From Ornithinibacter aureus (GTDB taxonomy: Bacteria; Actinomycetota; Actinomycetes; Actinomycetales; Dermatophilaceae), in assembly GCF_009858245.1 (NCBI RefSeq), contig NZ_VMSB01000001.1, forward strand, positions 1,860,001-1,924,000: a stretch of 64,000 nucleotides of DNA. The letters run 5' to 3'. Each line of letters begins with the position of its first letter. The stretch's first letter is position 1. Of this stretch, positions 16,135-26,343 are shown in pieces. The notes below the pieces were generated by a model that was not told the DNA's origin, did no database searches, and was given only the letters and a program-made list of their open reading frames with translations. The translations under genes and the position numbers were made by a program.

Positions 16135-17547
16135 TCAGTGGGAGACGACCGGGGTGCCGATGGGGGCGAAGTCGTAGACCCACTTCGCGACCCCGACCGG
16201 CAGGTTGACGCAGCCGTGTGACGCGGAGTAGCCGAACGATGACCGCCAGGGCGCTCCGTGCAGGGCGAAGCCCTCGTGGAAGAACGAGCTCCACGGCACG
16301 TTGGGCGTCTCGTAGCGCGTGCCATCCGCGTTGTTGCCGCGCATCGTCATCAGCTCGCGCTTGTAGTAGACCTTGAACGTGCCGCGCACGGTCGGCTTCT
16401 CGGCCTGCCCATCGACCATGGCGATCGGGCCGTAGACGGCCTTCGCCCCGATGTAGGCCGTCATGGTGTGCCGGCTGAGGTTGACGTCGATCCACTTCTC
16501 GCCCGGGGCCGCGGGGTACGCGAGGCGCTCGGCGCCGTCCGCGATGGTCCGCTCCTTCCACGTGGCCTTGGTGGTCTTGTAGTCGAAGGTGCCCTCGTAG
16601 GCCTTGCCCCCGGACAGGGCGGCCACCGCAGCCGTGGCGAGCGCATCGGCGTTGGAGACCTCCTTGCCGTCGCGAGCCTTGGTCACCACGGTCTTGACGT
16701 CACCGGACTGGGTCACGTTGCGCAGACCCGCGCGTGGCTCGACCTTGGCCTCCTTGGCCAGCTTGGCCGCCCACGCCTTGACCTTGTCGGCCCTGATCGT
16801 CGGCTCACCCAGCGCCCCGTCGGTGACCGGGATGCTGATCCACGAGACCTTGCGCGCCACGGACGCCTTGTGCGTGTCCTCACCGTCGGAGACCGCCACG
16901 GGGGTCTTGGCCAGCGCATTGGCCTTGTCCGCCACGGCCTGCGCCTCATCGGTGGTCACGTCGGGCACGGCCTCGGTGAACTCGACGACGGTGCTCGCCG
17001 AGGTGAGGTCACGCGCCGCCGCTCCCACGGCATCCTGGAAGGTGCTCTCGACGACGGTCTTGCCGGCGACGGCCGGGACGACGACGAACGACTTCTTGTC
17101 CTTGGCGAGCGTCACCGTGGCGTCGACGCCGATGCCACCGGAGTCCTTGACGAGGTCGGCGATGACCACGTCGGTCGCAGCGGGGTCGGTGGTCACGACG
17201 GCGTCGACCTCGCGGCTGGACATCAGGGACGTGGCGTACGTCGACCAGGTGCGGTTGGCGAAGACGGCGTCGACCGTCGCGTCGACGTCGACCGCGTAGC
17301 CCAGGTCGGCCAGGGATGCCGTGCGGGTCGCCTCGCCGGCCTCCAGCGTCACCTCGACGTCGTCGGCGCGCTCACGCACCGCGGCCGCCACCTCATCGCG
17401 CGAGAGCCCGGCCACGGACTGGCCCGCCACCGTGCTGCCCGGGAGGGCGCGGTCCTGGAAGTGGGCGGCATACGCCGTGCCTGCACCCCCGAGCACCACC
17501 GCGAGCCCCGCCACGCCGCCGAGCAGCACCTTCTTACGCCCGGTCAT
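16135..17547 (-). CDS. L,D-transpeptidase with peptidoglycan-binding domains
   Basis: Secreted cell-wall enzyme of about 470 residues that makes 3-3 cross-links or anchors proteins to peptidoglycan. An N-terminal signal/anchor helix ([21 protein letters not shown]) is followed by two PG-binding-4-like repeats (about 35-300) and a C-terminal YkuD domain with HGAPW and the catalytic [10 protein letters not shown] motif. Start codons at 17547, 17565 and 17571 share the frame; the ATG at 17547 is taken because GGAG lies about eleven bases upstream and the signal peptide follows directly. The gene is convergent with the NYN gene. Confidence 0.88.
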   Translation of the reverse strand: MTGRKKVLLGGVAGLAVVLGGAGTAYAAHFQDRALPGSTVAGQSVAGLSRDEVAAAVRERADDVEVTLEAGEATRTASLADLGYAVDVDATVDAVFANRTWSTYATSLMSSREVDAVVTTDPAATDVVIADLVKDSGGIGVDATVTLAKDKKSFVVVPAVAGKTVVESTFQDAVGAAARDLTSASTVVEFTEAVPDVTTDEAQAVADKANALAKTPVAVSDGEDTHKASVARKVSWISIPVTDGALGEPTIRADKVKAWAAKLAKEAKVEPRAGLRNVTQSGDVKTVVTKARDGKEVSNADALATAAVAALSGGKAYEGTFDYKTTKATWKERTIADGAERLAYPAAPGEKWIDVNLSRHTMTAYIGAKAVYGPIAMVDGQAEKPTVRGTFKVYYKRELMTMRGNNADGTRYETPNVPWSSFFHEGFALHGAPWRSSFGYSASHGCVNLPVGVAKWVYDFAPIGTPVVSH

Positions 17548-17680
17548 GCTCGTTTCGCTCCGCATCTGCATCCCGCCGGCGCACGAAATGCGCCTATCAC
17601 ACCACCATGATGGTGCACGAACCCGGGTTCGCCCAATCCGCCGATCGGTCGACGCACGGCGCGCGACCACGGCGCCTGCG

Positions 17681-18651
17681 TCACAGGCGGGCAGCAGCCT
17701 CGAGGGCGTAGTAGGTGAGCACGATCTGGGCGCCGGCCCGTCGGATACCCGTGAGCGATTCCAGCATGACGCGGTCGCGATCGATCCAACCCCGTTCCGC
17801 AGCGGCCTCGATCTGGGAGTACTCCCCCGAGATCTGGTAGGCGGCAACGGGAACCGGCGACAGCGCGGCGGCTGCGGCGATGATGTCGAGGTGCGGGCCG
17901 GCCGGCTTGACCATGACGATGTCGGCGCCTTCGGCGATGTCCAGCTCGAGCTCACGCACGGCCTCGGTCGCGTTGGCCGGGTCCTGCTGGTAGGCCCCCG
18001 GTCACCGACGAGCGAGGACTGCACGGCCTCGCGGAACGGCCCGTAGAGCCCGGAGGTGTACTTCGCGGCGTAGGCCAGGAGCACGGTGTCGGTGTGCCCC
18101 GCGGCATCCAGCGCCGCGCGCACGTGCGCCACCTGGCCGTCCATCATCCCCGAGAGCCCGAGGACGTGGGCCCCGGTCGCCGCCTGCGCCAGCGCCATCG
18201 CGGCGTACCGCTCGAGGGTGGCGTCGTTGTCGACCGACCCGTCGTCCCCGAGCACGCCGCAGTGGCCGTGGTCGGTGAACTCGTCCAGGCACAGGTCCGC
18301 CATGACGACGAGGTCGTCACCGACCGCCTCGACCAACCGGGCGAGGGCGACGTTGAGGATGCCGTCGGGGTCGTCCGCGCCGGACCCTTGCGCGTCCTTG
18401 GTGATCGGGACCCCGAACACCATGATCCCGCCGAGCCCGGCCTGCACGCAGCGGTGGGCCTCCTCGACGAGGGAGTCGAGCGTGTGCTGCACGACGCCGG
18501 GCATGGCCGAGATCGGCACCGGCTCCTCGATGCCCTCGCGCACGAAGACGGGGAGCACCAGGTCGGCCGGGTGCAGCCTCGTCTGCGCCACCAGACGCCG
18601 GATCGCGGGGGTGCGCCGCAGCCGGCGGGGCCGGCTCTGTGGGAAAGCCAT
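17681..18651 (-). pseudogene. hemB: Porphobilinogen synthase, frameshifted in this sequence
   Basis: HemB condenses two 5-aminolevulinates to porphobilinogen. The N-terminal part ([70 protein letters not shown], with the first Schiff-base Lys) is in one frame, and the C-terminal part ([16 protein letters not shown], second active-site region) is in another. Adding one base to the CCCCC run at 17995-17999 joins [18 protein letters not shown], the family sequence, and restores the gene. As haem synthesis is otherwise complete here, a homopolymer sequencing error is the likely cause. The ATG at 18651 overlaps the upstream stop by one base (TGATG). Confidence 0.88.
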
Positions 18652-20273
18652 CACGTGGCGCGGCGGCGCGAACCCGGACGACGCTGGCTCGGGCGCAGGA
18701 CGACCTCGCCGGCCTCCTGGGCCGCCAGGGCCAACGAGCGGCCGTGGTCGGCCAGTGCGTCGACGAGCGCCTCGGCGTTGGCGACCGGGGGGAGCACGTC
18801 GACCCGCAGGCCGAGCTCCTCCGCGGTCTTGGCCGTGGCCGGGCCGATGCACGCGACGACCGTGGTCGGGTGCGGCTTGCCCGCGATGCCGACGAGGTTG
18901 CGCACGGTCGAGCTCGACGTGAACAGCACGGCGTCGAAGGAGCCGTTCTTGATGGCGTCGCGAACCGACGCGGGCGGCGGGGCCGCGCGCACGGTGCGAT
19001 AGGCCGTCACGTCGTCGACCTCCCAGCCGATGTCCTGGAGTCCGGCGACGAGCGTCTCGGTCGCGATGTCGGCACGCGGCAGGAACACCCGGGCGATCGG
19101 GTCGAGGTCGGGGTCGAAGGCGGGCCAGACCTCGAGCAGGCCGAGCGCCGACTGCTCACCGGTCGGCACGAGGTCGGGGGTGATCCCCCAGTCGCGCAGG
19201 GCCTGCGCGGTGACGCCCCCGACCGCGGCGACGCGCAGACCCGCGAACGAACGCGCGTCGAGCCCGAACTCGTCGAACTTCTCACGGATCGCCCGCACGG
19301 CGTTGACGGACGTGAAGCCCACCCACTCGTAGCGCCCGGTGACCATGCCCTTGACGGCGCGCTCCAGCTGCTGCGGCGTGCGCGGGGGCTCCACCGAGAT
19401 CGTCGGCACGACCTTGGCCTGCGCCCCGTGGCGCTGGAGGCGGGCCAACGTCGAGGCCGACTGCTCCTTCGTGCGGGGCACCAGCACCTCCCACCCGAAC
19501 AGCGGCTTGCTCTCGAACCACGACAACGTCCCGCGCATGGTGACAGTGGACCCCACGACGGCCAGCACGGGGAAGCGGCCGTCGGCCATCGTCGCGCCGG
19601 CAGAGGACAGCGTCGTCGTCACGGTTCGCTGGTCGGTGCTCGTGCCGCGCTCGGTGACGGCGACGGGAGTTGCCCCGTCACGACCGGCGGCGATGAGGGC
19701 GTCGAAGGTCTGGGCGGCCTTGTCCGGTGCCCCGATGACGACGACGGTGACCTTGGGGTCGAGCGCGCCCGTGAGGTCGACGCCGCGAGCCCCGGCGACG
19801 AGGACGTGCACCCCGGTGGAGCTGGCCGACGTCAGCGGCACCCCGGCGTACGAGGGAACGGCCGTGACCGAGCTGACGCCCGGAACCACCTCGAAGGACA
19901 CCCCTGCCTTCACGCAGGCGGTGGCCTCCTCGGCGAGCCCGTTGAAGACTGCGGGGTCACCGTCCATGAGGCGCACGACGAGACCGCCCGGGTGCGCCTT
20001 CGCCGCCCGCACGACGAGCTTGGCGCGCGACGCGTGGGTGAGGTTCTCACCGTGGTCGCCGTGGCCGGCATCCACGACGAGGGTGCCGGGTGCGCACCAC
20101 CGCTCGACGACGTCGTGCCGCGCCACCTGGTCGATGACGACGGCATCCGCAGCGGCGAGCAGCTCGCTGGCGCGCACGGTGAGCAGCCCGGTGTCGCCGG
20201 GCCCGGCGCCGACGAAGGCCACCTGGGCCGGCGTGCGGGGGGTGGAGGGGGAGGTCGAACGCGTGGGGCTCAC
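18651..20273 (-). CDS. hemD: Fused uroporphyrinogen-III C-methyltransferase / uroporphyrinogen-III synthase
   Basis: Two-domain protein of 540 residues. Residues 15-250 are a CobA-like SAM methyltransferase ([50 protein letters not shown]) that would start the sirohaem/cobalamin branch. Residues 265-510 are HemD, which closes and inverts ring D of hydroxymethylbilane ([28 protein letters not shown]). The fusion is normal for actinobacteria. The C-terminus is basic. The gene lies between hemC and hemB, overlapping hemC by four bases. Confidence 0.92.
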   Translation of the reverse strand: MSPTRSTSPSTPRTPAQVAFVGAGPGDTGLLTVRASELLAAADAVVIDQVARHDVVERWCAPGTLVVDAGHGDHGENLTHASRAKLVVRAAKAHPGGLVVRLMDGDPAVFNGLAEEATACVKAGVSFEVVPGVSSVTAVPSYAGVPLTSASSTGVHVLVAGARGVDLTGALDPKVTVVVIGAPDKAAQTFDALIAAGRDGATPVAVTERGTSTDQRTVTTTLSSAGATMADGRFPVLAVVGSTVTMRGTLSWFESKPLFGWEVLVPRTKEQSASTLARLQRHGAQAKVVPTISVEPPRTPQQLERAVKGMVTGRYEWVGFTSVNAVRAIREKFDEFGLDARSFAGLRVAAVGGVTAQALRDWGITPDLVPTGEQSALGLLEVWPAFDPDLDPIARVFLPRADIATETLVAGLQDIGWEVDDVTAYRTVRAAPPPASVRDAIKNGSFDAVLFTSSSTVRNLVGIAGKPHPTTVVACIGPATAKTAEELGLRVDVLPPVANAEALVDALADHGRSLALAAQEAGEVVLRPSQRRPGSRRRAT

Positions 20274-21238
20274 AAGGCACGCTCCGTGGCGGGGTGGTCG
20301 GTCGTTGGGGAGTGGTCGGTCGTGGGGCTGTCGGACATCAGCTGGGCTGCGCCGTCCTCGAGGAGCAGGTGCGCGAGGCGCCTGCCGAGGTCTGCGGGGG
20401 TGGCGGGGTCCCCGACGAGCGAGCGGCGCAGGTCAGCCGTCCCGTCGTGCGAGGTGACGACGGCTCGCAGGGAGAGCTCAGGGCCGTCGACGCCTTCGAC
20501 GACCTCGGCGAGTGCGCCGACGGGGGCGGAGCACCCGGCCTCGAGCTCGGCGAGCAGCGCCCGCTCGGCCGTGGTGCACGCGCGGGTGTCGTGGTCGTCG
20601 AGCACGGCGACGAGGGATGCCGTGTGCGCGTCGTCCGCGCGGACCTCCACCGCGAGCGCCCCCTGGCCGGGGGCCGGGAGCATCTGGATCGGGTCGAGCA
20701 GCTCGCTGACGGCGTCGAGGCGTCCGAGTCGGCGCAGGCCTGCGGCCGCGAGCACGACGGCGTCGAGGTGTCCCTCGGTGACCTGCCGCATCCGGGTGTC
20801 GACGTTGCCGCGCAGCCCGGTGACGACGAGGCCGAGGCCCAGGGCCTCGAGCTGGGCACGACGGCGCGGGGAGCCCGTGCCGACCCTCGACCGCGCAGGC
20901 AGCTCGCCGAGCGTGAGTCCGTCCCGGGCGACGAGGGCGTCGCGGGGGTCCTCGCGCACGGGGATCGCGGCGACCACGGTGTCGGGGTCAGGCGTGGTCG
21001 GCAGGTCCTTCAGCGAGTGCACAGCCAGGTCGACGCGCCCGTCGACGAGGGCGGCCCGCAGGGCGGAGACGAAGACACCGGTGCCGCCGAGCTGGGCCAG
21101 CGGGGTGGTCTGGTCGCGGTCGCCCTCGGTGCTGACCTCGACGAGCTCGACCTCGTGGCCGAGCGCACGCAGCTGGTCGGCCACCCACGACGACTGCGTC
21201 GTCGCGAGGGCGGATCGGCGGGTTCCGAGGCGGAGCAT
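20270..21238 (-). CDS. hemC: Porphobilinogen deaminase (hydroxymethylbilane synthase)
   Basis: Enzyme of 322 residues that polymerizes four porphobilinogens on a dipyrromethane cofactor. Visible are the N-terminal [14 protein letters not shown], the substrate motif [21 protein letters not shown], and the cofactor-anchoring Cys in [15 protein letters not shown]. The C-terminus carries an unusual short duplicated tail, [12 protein letters not shown], just before the stop. The ATG at 21238 has GAGGAGG nearby, inside the end of hemA. Confidence 0.94.
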   Translation of the reverse strand: MLRLGTRRSALATTQSSWVADQLRALGHEVELVEVSTEGDRDQTTPLAQLGGTGVFVSALRAALVDGRVDLAVHSLKDLPTTPDPDTVVAAIPVREDPRDALVARDGLTLGELPARSRVGTGSPRRRAQLEALGLGLVVTGLRGNVDTRMRQVTEGHLDAVVLAAAGLRRLGRLDAVSELLDPIQMLPAPGQGALAVEVRADDAHTASLVAVLDDHDTRACTTAERALLAELEAGCSAPVGALAEVVEGVDGPELSLRAVVTSHDGTADLRRSLVGDPATPADLGRRLAHLLLEDGAAQLMSDSPTTDHSPTTDHPATERAL

Positions 21239-21240
21239 GC

Positions 21241-22548
21241 TCAGTCCTCCTCGGGCAGGGTCGGGGGTGCGGACACCAGGGAGACGTCGCGGGGGTCGAG
21301 GTCGAACAGCTCGTTGAGCGCCCGCGCGTAGCTGCCGCCCTGGCCGTCCTGGGCGAGTTCCTTCACGCGCACCGTCGGGGTGTGGAGCAGCTTGTCGACG
21401 ACGCGCTCGACGGCCCGGCGGACCTCGCCCCGCTCGGCGTCGCTCAGGCCGGGCGTGCGTCGCTCGAGGCGGCGCAGCTCCTCCTCGACGAGTGCGCCGG
21501 CGTGGCTGCGCAGCGCGGTCACGGTCGGCGCGACGGCCTCGGCGGAGCGAGCCATGAGGTAGGCCGCGACCTCGGCAGTCACGAGATCGCCGGCCTGCGC
21601 GACCTGGGGCGCTGACCCGGCACTCGAGAGGTCCTCGCCGAGCTCGGCGAGGCCGACACGGGTGGCGCCGGGCAGGTCGGCAACGGCGAGGTCGATGTCG
21701 TGGGGCAGCGCGAGGTCGACGTAGACCTGCGGGCGTCCACCGCGCGACGCGCGCGCACGAGCGACGTCGGCGGCGGTGATGACCCGCCCCGGAGCGCCGG
21801 TGGAGGAGATGACGACGTCGGCCTCGACGAGGGCGGCGCCGAGGTCGGCGAGGTGGCGCGAGGTGCCGCCCACCCGATCGGCCACCGTGCGCGCCCGGTC
21901 GTGGTTGCGGTTCGCGACGACGACGGTGCGCGCCCCGGCACGGGCCACGGTGGTCGCGGCGAGGGCGCCCATGCCGCCGGCGCCGACGACGAGCACGGAC
22001 AGGTCGCCGATCGGTCCGAGGGCGGCCTGCGCGCGGGCCAGTCCGGCCTGCACGAGCGAGCCGCTCACGAGGTCGATGCCGGTCTCGGTGTGCACGCGCT
22101 TCGCGACCCGCAGGGCCTGCTGGAGCACGGTGTTCAGGGCGGGGCCGACGTGGCCGTGGCGCTGGGCGCGAGCCAGGGAGCGGCGCACCTGGCCGAGGAT
22201 CTGGGCCTCGCCGACGGCCATCGAGTCCAGGCCTGAGGCGACGTTGAACACGTGGGCGATGCCGCGGTCCTCGTAGTGCACGAACAGGTGCGGCTGCAGG
22301 TCCGCCCGGTCGACCGAGCAGGTGTCGGCCAGCGCCGCCGTGATGTCGGTCAGGGCGCCGTGGAAGGTCAGGCACTCGGCGTAGACCTCGGTGCGGTTGC
22401 ACGTGGACACGACGACGGCTTCGGTGACGTGCTCCGAGCGCAGCACCGCCTGCTCGAGGGCGGTGCGGGCGTCGGGGTCCAGGGCGACCGACTCCAGGAG
22501 TGACAGGGGTGCACCGTGGTGCGACAGCCCGAGGACGACCAGGCTCAT
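21241..22548 (-). CDS. hemA: Glutamyl-tRNA reductase
   Basis: First committed enzyme of the C5 tetrapyrrole pathway, 435 residues. The catalytic Cys is in [14 protein letters not shown] near residue 50; [16 protein letters not shown] and the NADPH-binding [22 protein letters not shown] follow; the C-terminal dimerization domain is present. The ATG overlaps the rex stop (TGATG), so rex-hemA-hemC-hemD-hemB read as one transcript under redox control, the arrangement described for rex-hemACD in Streptomyces coelicolor. Confidence 0.95.
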   Translation of the reverse strand: MSLVVLGLSHHGAPLSLLESVALDPDARTALEQAVLRSEHVTEAVVVSTCNRTEVYAECLTFHGALTDITAALADTCSVDRADLQPHLFVHYEDRGIAHVFNVASGLDSMAVGEAQILGQVRRSLARAQRHGHVGPALNTVLQQALRVAKRVHTETGIDLVSGSLVQAGLARAQAALGPIGDLSVLVVGAGGMGALAATTVARAGARTVVVANRNHDRARTVADRVGGTSRHLADLGAALVEADVVISSTGAPGRVITAADVARARASRGGRPQVYVDLALPHDIDLAVADLPGATRVGLAELGEDLSSAGSAPQVAQAGDLVTAEVAAYLMARSAEAVAPTVTALRSHAGALVEEELRRLERRTPGLSDAERGEVRRAVERVVDKLLHTPTVRVKELAQDGQGGSYARALNELFDLDPRDVSLVSAPPTLPEED

Positions 22549-23228
22549 CAGGCCACCACCTCGGAGGTCGTGGCGGCCGCGGCCGCGGCGACCCGCTGAC
22601 CGTGGAAGGCGAGGATCTGAAGTTCCGTGGACAGGTCGACGTTGCGCACGACCACCCCGTCGGGAACGGCGAGCACGGCAGGGGCGAAGTTCAGCACCGA
22701 GCGGACCCCCGCCGCGACGAGGCGGTCACACGCGTCCTGGGCCCCTGACGACGGGGTGGCGATGACGCCGATCGCGAGGCCCTCTTCCGCGACGAGACCC
22801 GGCAGGTCGGACATGGGGCGCACCGGCCGCCCGGCGACGTCCTCGCCCAGCAGCCGAGGGTCACCGTCGAGCAGTGCGACGACCTCGAACCCGCGCTCCT
22901 CGAACCCGCGGTAGGCGGCGAGCGCCCGACCGAGGTTGCCCATGCCGACGATCGCAACCGGCCACTCGCGGGTCAGGCCCAGTGCGGCGGTGATCTCGGC
23001 GGCCAGGCGCTCGACGTCGTAACCGACCCCGCGCACCCCGTAGGAACCGAGGTGCGACAGGTCCTTGCGCAGCATCGTCGAACTCACCCCGGCGGCGTTC
23101 GCGAGCTCCTCGGAGCTCACCGAGATCACGCCGTGACCGGCGAGGGCGGTGAGTGCCCGCAGGTAGCCCGGGAGCCGGGCCACCGAGGCCTCCGGGATGC
23201 CCCGGCGGGTGGTCGCTGCGTCGGACAC
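22548..23228 (-). CDS. rex: Redox-sensing transcriptional repressor Rex
   Basis: NAD(H)-sensing repressor of 226 residues. The N-terminal winged helix has [28 protein letters not shown], and the C-terminal Rossmann domain has [16 protein letters not shown], which reads the NADH/NAD+ ratio. High NADH releases Rex from DNA. The GTG at 23228 starts the rex-hem operon, and a near-perfect Rex operator lies about 105 bases upstream, so autoregulation and control of haem synthesis are expected. Confidence 0.95.
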   Translation of the reverse strand: MSDAATTRRGIPEASVARLPGYLRALTALAGHGVISVSSEELANAAGVSSTMLRKDLSHLGSYGVRGVGYDVERLAAEITAALGLTREWPVAIVGMGNLGRALAAYRGFEERGFEVVALLDGDPRLLGEDVAGRPVRPMSDLPGLVAEEGLAIGVIATPSSGAQDACDRLVAAGVRSVLNFAPAVLAVPDGVVVRNVDLSTELQILAFHGQRVAAAAAATTSEVVA

Positions 23229-23332
23229 CGTCGCTCACCGACTCCTTTCGCGGGCCCGCGCGGCCGGATCGGAGCGGGCGGGCGCACGCGTTCAGCGGCC
23301 CGGCCAGCGGGTGAGACCGTCAGCGTACGGTC

Positions 23333-23350
23333 TTGTGAACGCCTGCACAA
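23333..23350. promoter_or_regulatory. Rex operator (ROP) upstream of rex-hem
   Basis: TTGTGAACGCCTGCACAA matches the Rex consensus, two TTGTGAA-type half sites facing each other, with one base off perfect symmetry. It is the only such site I noticed in the window and lies in the 194-base gap before rex. Confidence 0.85.
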
Positions 23351-23422
23351 AGTCGTCCGAGGGCCCCGTGACCCTGCTCACTCCCGCGTGTGCTAAAAGC
23401 TTCGACAGCAGTCCGGATGCCG

Positions 23423-23695
23423 TCAGCGCACCGCGGGCGGCGCAGCCAGGGCCGCTCGCAGCCGGGTCTCGTCAACCCGCCAGTAGTCGTGCTGGCGGCC
23501 GTCGACCAGCGTGACCGGAATCTGCTCGGCCCACTCCTCACGCAGCTGCGCGTCGTCGTCGATGGAGCACTCCTGCCACCCGACCCCGAGCTCGGCACTC
23601 ACGCGCTCGATGGTCTCGCGGGCGGTGTCGCACAGGTGGCACCCCGGCCGGCCGATCAAGGTGACCCGCACGGGAAGCGGCTGCACGGCATCCAT
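23423..23695 (-). CDS. Glutaredoxin family protein
   Basis: Small thioredoxin-fold protein of 90 residues with the redox motif GRPGCHLCDTARE (CxxC near residues 19-22) and the cis-Pro segment IPVTLVDGR. It belongs to the DUF836/glutaredoxin-like group found next to hemA in actinobacteria. The ATG at 23695 overlaps the stop of the acyltransferase gene; the ORF beyond it upstream is antiparallel noise. The partner and substrate are unknown. Confidence 0.88.
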   Translation of the reverse strand: MDAVQPLPVRVTLIGRPGCHLCDTARETIERVSAELGVGWQECSIDDDAQLREEWAEQIPVTLVDGRQHDYWRVDETRLRAALAAPPAVR

Positions 23696-25212
23696 CAGAA
23701 GAAGACCGACCGCCGCTGCATGAGCAGGGTGTAGAGCGTCTGCTGGATCGTCTCGCGCACCTGGTCGGTGAGGTCGAAGACGAGCATCGGGTCGTCGGCG
23801 GCGCCGGGGCCCTGGCTGTCGGTGGGGATGGGGGCGCCGAACTCGATGATCCACTTGCTCGGCAACGGGATCAGCCCGAGCGGGCCGAACAGGGGGAACG
23901 TCGGCGTGATGGGCGCGTAGGGCAGCCCGAACAGGCGGGCGACCGTGCTCATGTTGCCGATGATCGGCGCGATCTCCTCGGCGCCCACGACCGAGCACGG
24001 GATGATCGGCACCTGCGCGGCCAGCGCGGCGGCCACGAAGCCGCCACGGCCGAACCGCTGGAGCTTGTAGCGCTCGCTGAACGGCTTGCCGACCCCCTTG
24101 AAGCCCTCGGGGAAGACCCCGACGAGCTCGCCCTGGGCGAAGAGACGGTCGGCGTCGGAGTTGGTGGCCAACGTGGAGCCCGACCGGCGCGCGACCGTGC
24201 CGAGGAACGGTGTCTGGAAGACGAGGTCGGCCCCGAGGGCGCGCATGGCCCGGTGCTGCGGGTGCTCGTCGTGGATGGCGAGCTGCACCATGAGGGAGTC
24301 GATGGCGATGGTCCCGGAGTGGTTGGACACGACGAGCGCGCCACCGGTGGCCGGGATGTTCTCGATGCCGCGCACCTCGACGCGGAACCAGTGCCGGTAG
24401 ATCGGGCGCAGCATCGGGTAGAACACATTCTCGGTGAAATCGGCGTCGTAGCCGAAGTCGTCGACGTCGTAGGCGCCGTCGATCCGGCGGCGGATGTAGG
24501 CCAGCACCTGCGCCACGCGACGCTCGATGTCCTCGGGTGAGATGCCTGCGGCCTGCGCCCCGAAGCGCAGCAGGCCGATGGCGGCGGACAAGGCGTCCCC
24601 GATGTCGGGCAGCGGCAGACCGGTGCGCTCCGGCGCCTCGATCACCGTCGGGTCCAGCGGCGGCTCGGCGATGCGCAGGTGCGGCCTCGCGGCGTCGCGG
24701 CGAGCCTTCTCGCGAGGGTCCAGGCGAACCCTGGGTGCCCGGGGCGCCTCTGCCACCGGGACGGGCGCGGACGTGGTGCGCCGCTCGCCGGCCTGGCGTG
24801 AGGCCCGGCGGGAGGGAGCCGAGCGCACCTTGGGTGCCGGGCGGTGCGGGCGGCGAGCGGCCTGCTCGCCGGTCCCCGAATCGACCAATAGGTCGCTCGG
24901 GGTACGCGCCACCTTCTGCCCAGCCGTCCCCGAATCGACCAATAGGTCACTCGGGGTACGCGCCACCTTCTTCGCGGCTGGCTTCTTCGGCGCCGCTGGC
25001 TTCTTCGGCGCCGCTGGCTTCTTCGGGGTCGCCTTCTTCGGGGTCGCCTGCTTGGCGGCTGGCTTCGTCGTCGCCGACGCGACGGCATCCGCGGTGTCGC
25101 CGGCGGCCACGACGGGCTCGGCTCCGATCAGCGGGGTGGAGCGGCGCCTTGCCCGCTCCCCCGAGGCCCGGGCCGCGCCTGCGGCGAGGGCTCCCTGTCG
25201 CGCTGCCATCAT
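23695..25212 (-). CDS. 1-Acylglycerol-3-phosphate acyltransferase-like protein with Lys/Ala-rich N-terminus
   Basis: Protein of 505 residues. The C-terminal 280 residues are a PlsC-type acyltransferase: NHSGTIAID (the catalytic NHx4D), VFPEGFKGVGKPFSERY and VPIIPCSVVGAEE. The N-terminal 200 residues are low-complexity: a histone-H1-like run of Ala-Pro-Lys-Lys repeats, then two tandem 18-residue copies of [15 protein letters not shown] encoded by two in-frame family A palindromes (24872-24905 and 24926-24959), then an Arg/Pro-rich stretch. Homologues next to galE-like genes (Rv0502 type) share the core; the basic, repeat-bearing front looks added. Start ATG at 25212 or 25209. Confidence 0.85.
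   Translation of the reverse strand: MMAARQGALAAGAARASGERARRRSTPLIGAEPVVAAGDTADAVASATTKPAAKQATPKKATPKKPAAPKKPAAPKKPAAKKVARTPSDLLVDSGTAGQKVARTPSDLLVDSGTGEQAARRPHRPAPKVRSAPSRRASRQAGERRTTSAPVPVAEAPRAPRVRLDPREKARRDAARPHLRIAEPPLDPTVIEAPERTGLPLPDIGDALSAAIGLLRFGAQAAGISPEDIERRVAQVLAYIRRRIDGAYDVDDFGYDADFTENVFYPMLRPIYRHWFRVEVRGIENIPATGGALVVSNHSGTIAIDSLMVQLAIHDEHPQHRAMRALGADLVFQTPFLGTVARRSGSTLATNSDADRLFAQGELVGVFPEGFKGVGKPFSERYKLQRFGRGGFVAAALAAQVPIIPCSVVGAEEIAPIIGNMSTVARLFGLPYAPITPTFPLFGPLGLIPLPSKWIIEFGAPIPTDSQGPGAADDPMLVFDLTDQVRETIQQTLYTLLMQRRSVFF
24872..24959. repeat. Two tandem family A palindromes inside the acyltransferase gene
   Basis: Units at 24872-24905 and 24926-24959, 54 bases apart, differ at one base in 34. 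Each has outer arms GTCCCCGA/TCGGGGTAC and an inner GACC-AATA-GGTC. The 54-base period keeps the reading frame and yields an 18-residue peptide repeat. The same core occurs at 31219-31276 and 51668-51750 outside genes. Confidence 0.9.
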
Positions 25213-26258
25213 CGTCCCCTTCCTGCGCCGAGAAGGCCGAGAACGACCTGGCTCGCCGTCCCTGCGACCCCGCTCACGGCATCCCCGACGATCGCGGCGG
25301 CGGGCACCGCGGGGCCGACGGTGCGGGCGAAGTCCTCGAACGCCTCACGGGAGGTGTACCGCGGGGCGAAGCCGAGGACGGAGCGCATCCGCCGGGTGTC
25401 CATGCCGCGACCGAACGCGAGGAAGGACATCTGGTCCGGCGAGAAGTCGGCCAGGCCGAGCCGTTTGGCGAAACCGCCGACGACGCCGGCAGCCTGTAGC
25501 GGCATCGGCACCACCGGGCGTCCGACGATCGCAGCGGCCTGGAGCACCGTCAGCACGCCGTCGCCCGCGATGTTGACGATGCCGGAGGCCTCGCCCGTCG
25601 TTGCGCGCACGAGTGCGTCGATGGCGTCGTCCTCGTGGACGAACTGCATGCGGGCGTCGTACCCCAGCGGCACGGGGACGACAGGCAGGTTGAAGTAGTC
25701 GGTGATCGACGTGCGAATGCGCGGCCCGACGATGTTGGCGAAGCGCAGCGTGAGGATCTCGGTGTCCGGTCGGCGGCGGGCGAACCCGCGCACGTACCCC
25801 TCGACCTCGATGGAGTCCTTGCCGAACCCGCCCGAGGGCGATCGCTTGGCACCCATGTCCTCGGTGAACATCGCCGGGTCACGCGGGGTCGACCCGTAGA
25901 CCGCTGCGGAGGACTTCACGACGAGCCGGCGCACGGTGGTCGACTTCTGGCACGCCGCGAGCAGCTGCATCGTGCCGATGACGTTGATCTCCTTCTGCGG
26001 GGTGCGGCCCCCGACGAAGGTGGGTGTCGCGATCACGTTCATGTGCACGACGGTGTCGACCCCGGCCGACTCGATGACCCGGGCGATCATCGGGTTGCGG
26101 ATGTCGGCGCGCACGAACTCGACGCCGCTGATGTCGTGCGCGGGCGGGATGACGTCGACGCCGACCACCCGGTCCACGCTCGGGTCAGCGCTGAGGCGAC
26201 GCGCGAGGAGTCCTCCGAGGTAGCGGGAGACCCCGGTCACGAGCACCACTGAGGCCAT
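25209..26258 (-). CDS. NAD-dependent epimerase/dehydratase family protein
   Basis: Extended short-chain dehydrogenase of 349 residues. The N-terminal dinucleotide motif is VLVTGVSRYLGGLLARRL (a variant of TGxxGxxG); VVHMNVIATPT and SSAAVYGS with later residues take the place of the catalytic Ser/Tyr region, where a clear YxxxK is not seen, so activity may differ from galactose epimerase. The gene corresponds by position to galE2-like genes upstream of the acyltransferase in mycobacteria. The ATG at 26258 has AGGAG six bases upstream; the earlier ATG at 26273 lacks one. The stop overlaps the next start. Confidence 0.85.
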   Translation of the reverse strand: MASVVLVTGVSRYLGGLLARRLSADPSVDRVVGVDVIPPAHDISGVEFVRADIRNPMIARVIESAGVDTVVHMNVIATPTFVGGRTPQKEINVIGTMQLLAACQKSTTVRRLVVKSSAAVYGSTPRDPAMFTEDMGAKRSPSGGFGKDSIEVEGYVRGFARRRPDTEILTLRFANIVGPRIRTSITDYFNLPVVPVPLGYDARMQFVHEDDAIDALVRATTGEASGIVNIAGDGVLTVLQAAAIVGRPVVPMPLQAAGVVGGFAKRLGLADFSPDQMSFLAFGRGMDTRRMRSVLGFAPRYTSREAFEDFARTVGPAVPAAAIVGDAVSGVAGTASQVVLGLLGAGRGR

Positions 26259-26291
26259 GCCCTGCTCCTTCACCTGATTTCGACAGCCCCG

Positions 26292-26320
26292 ACCCTAATC
26301 GACCCGTCGGCGCACCGACA
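26292..26320 (-). promoter_or_regulatory. Promoter of the epimerase-acyltransferase operon
   Basis: On the minus strand TAGGGT (26297-26292) is a good -10 element; TGTCGG about 17 bases further upstream is a possible -35. It leaves a leader of about 30 bases that contains the AGGAG site. Confidence 0.45.
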
Positions 26321-26343
26321 GGGCAGGTCCGTCCGGGCACGAC

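Noticed and set aside
24872-24959. CRISPR array
   Set aside because: Only two palindromic units, inside a coding sequence, with no spacers and no cas genes. The same holds for 51668-51750.
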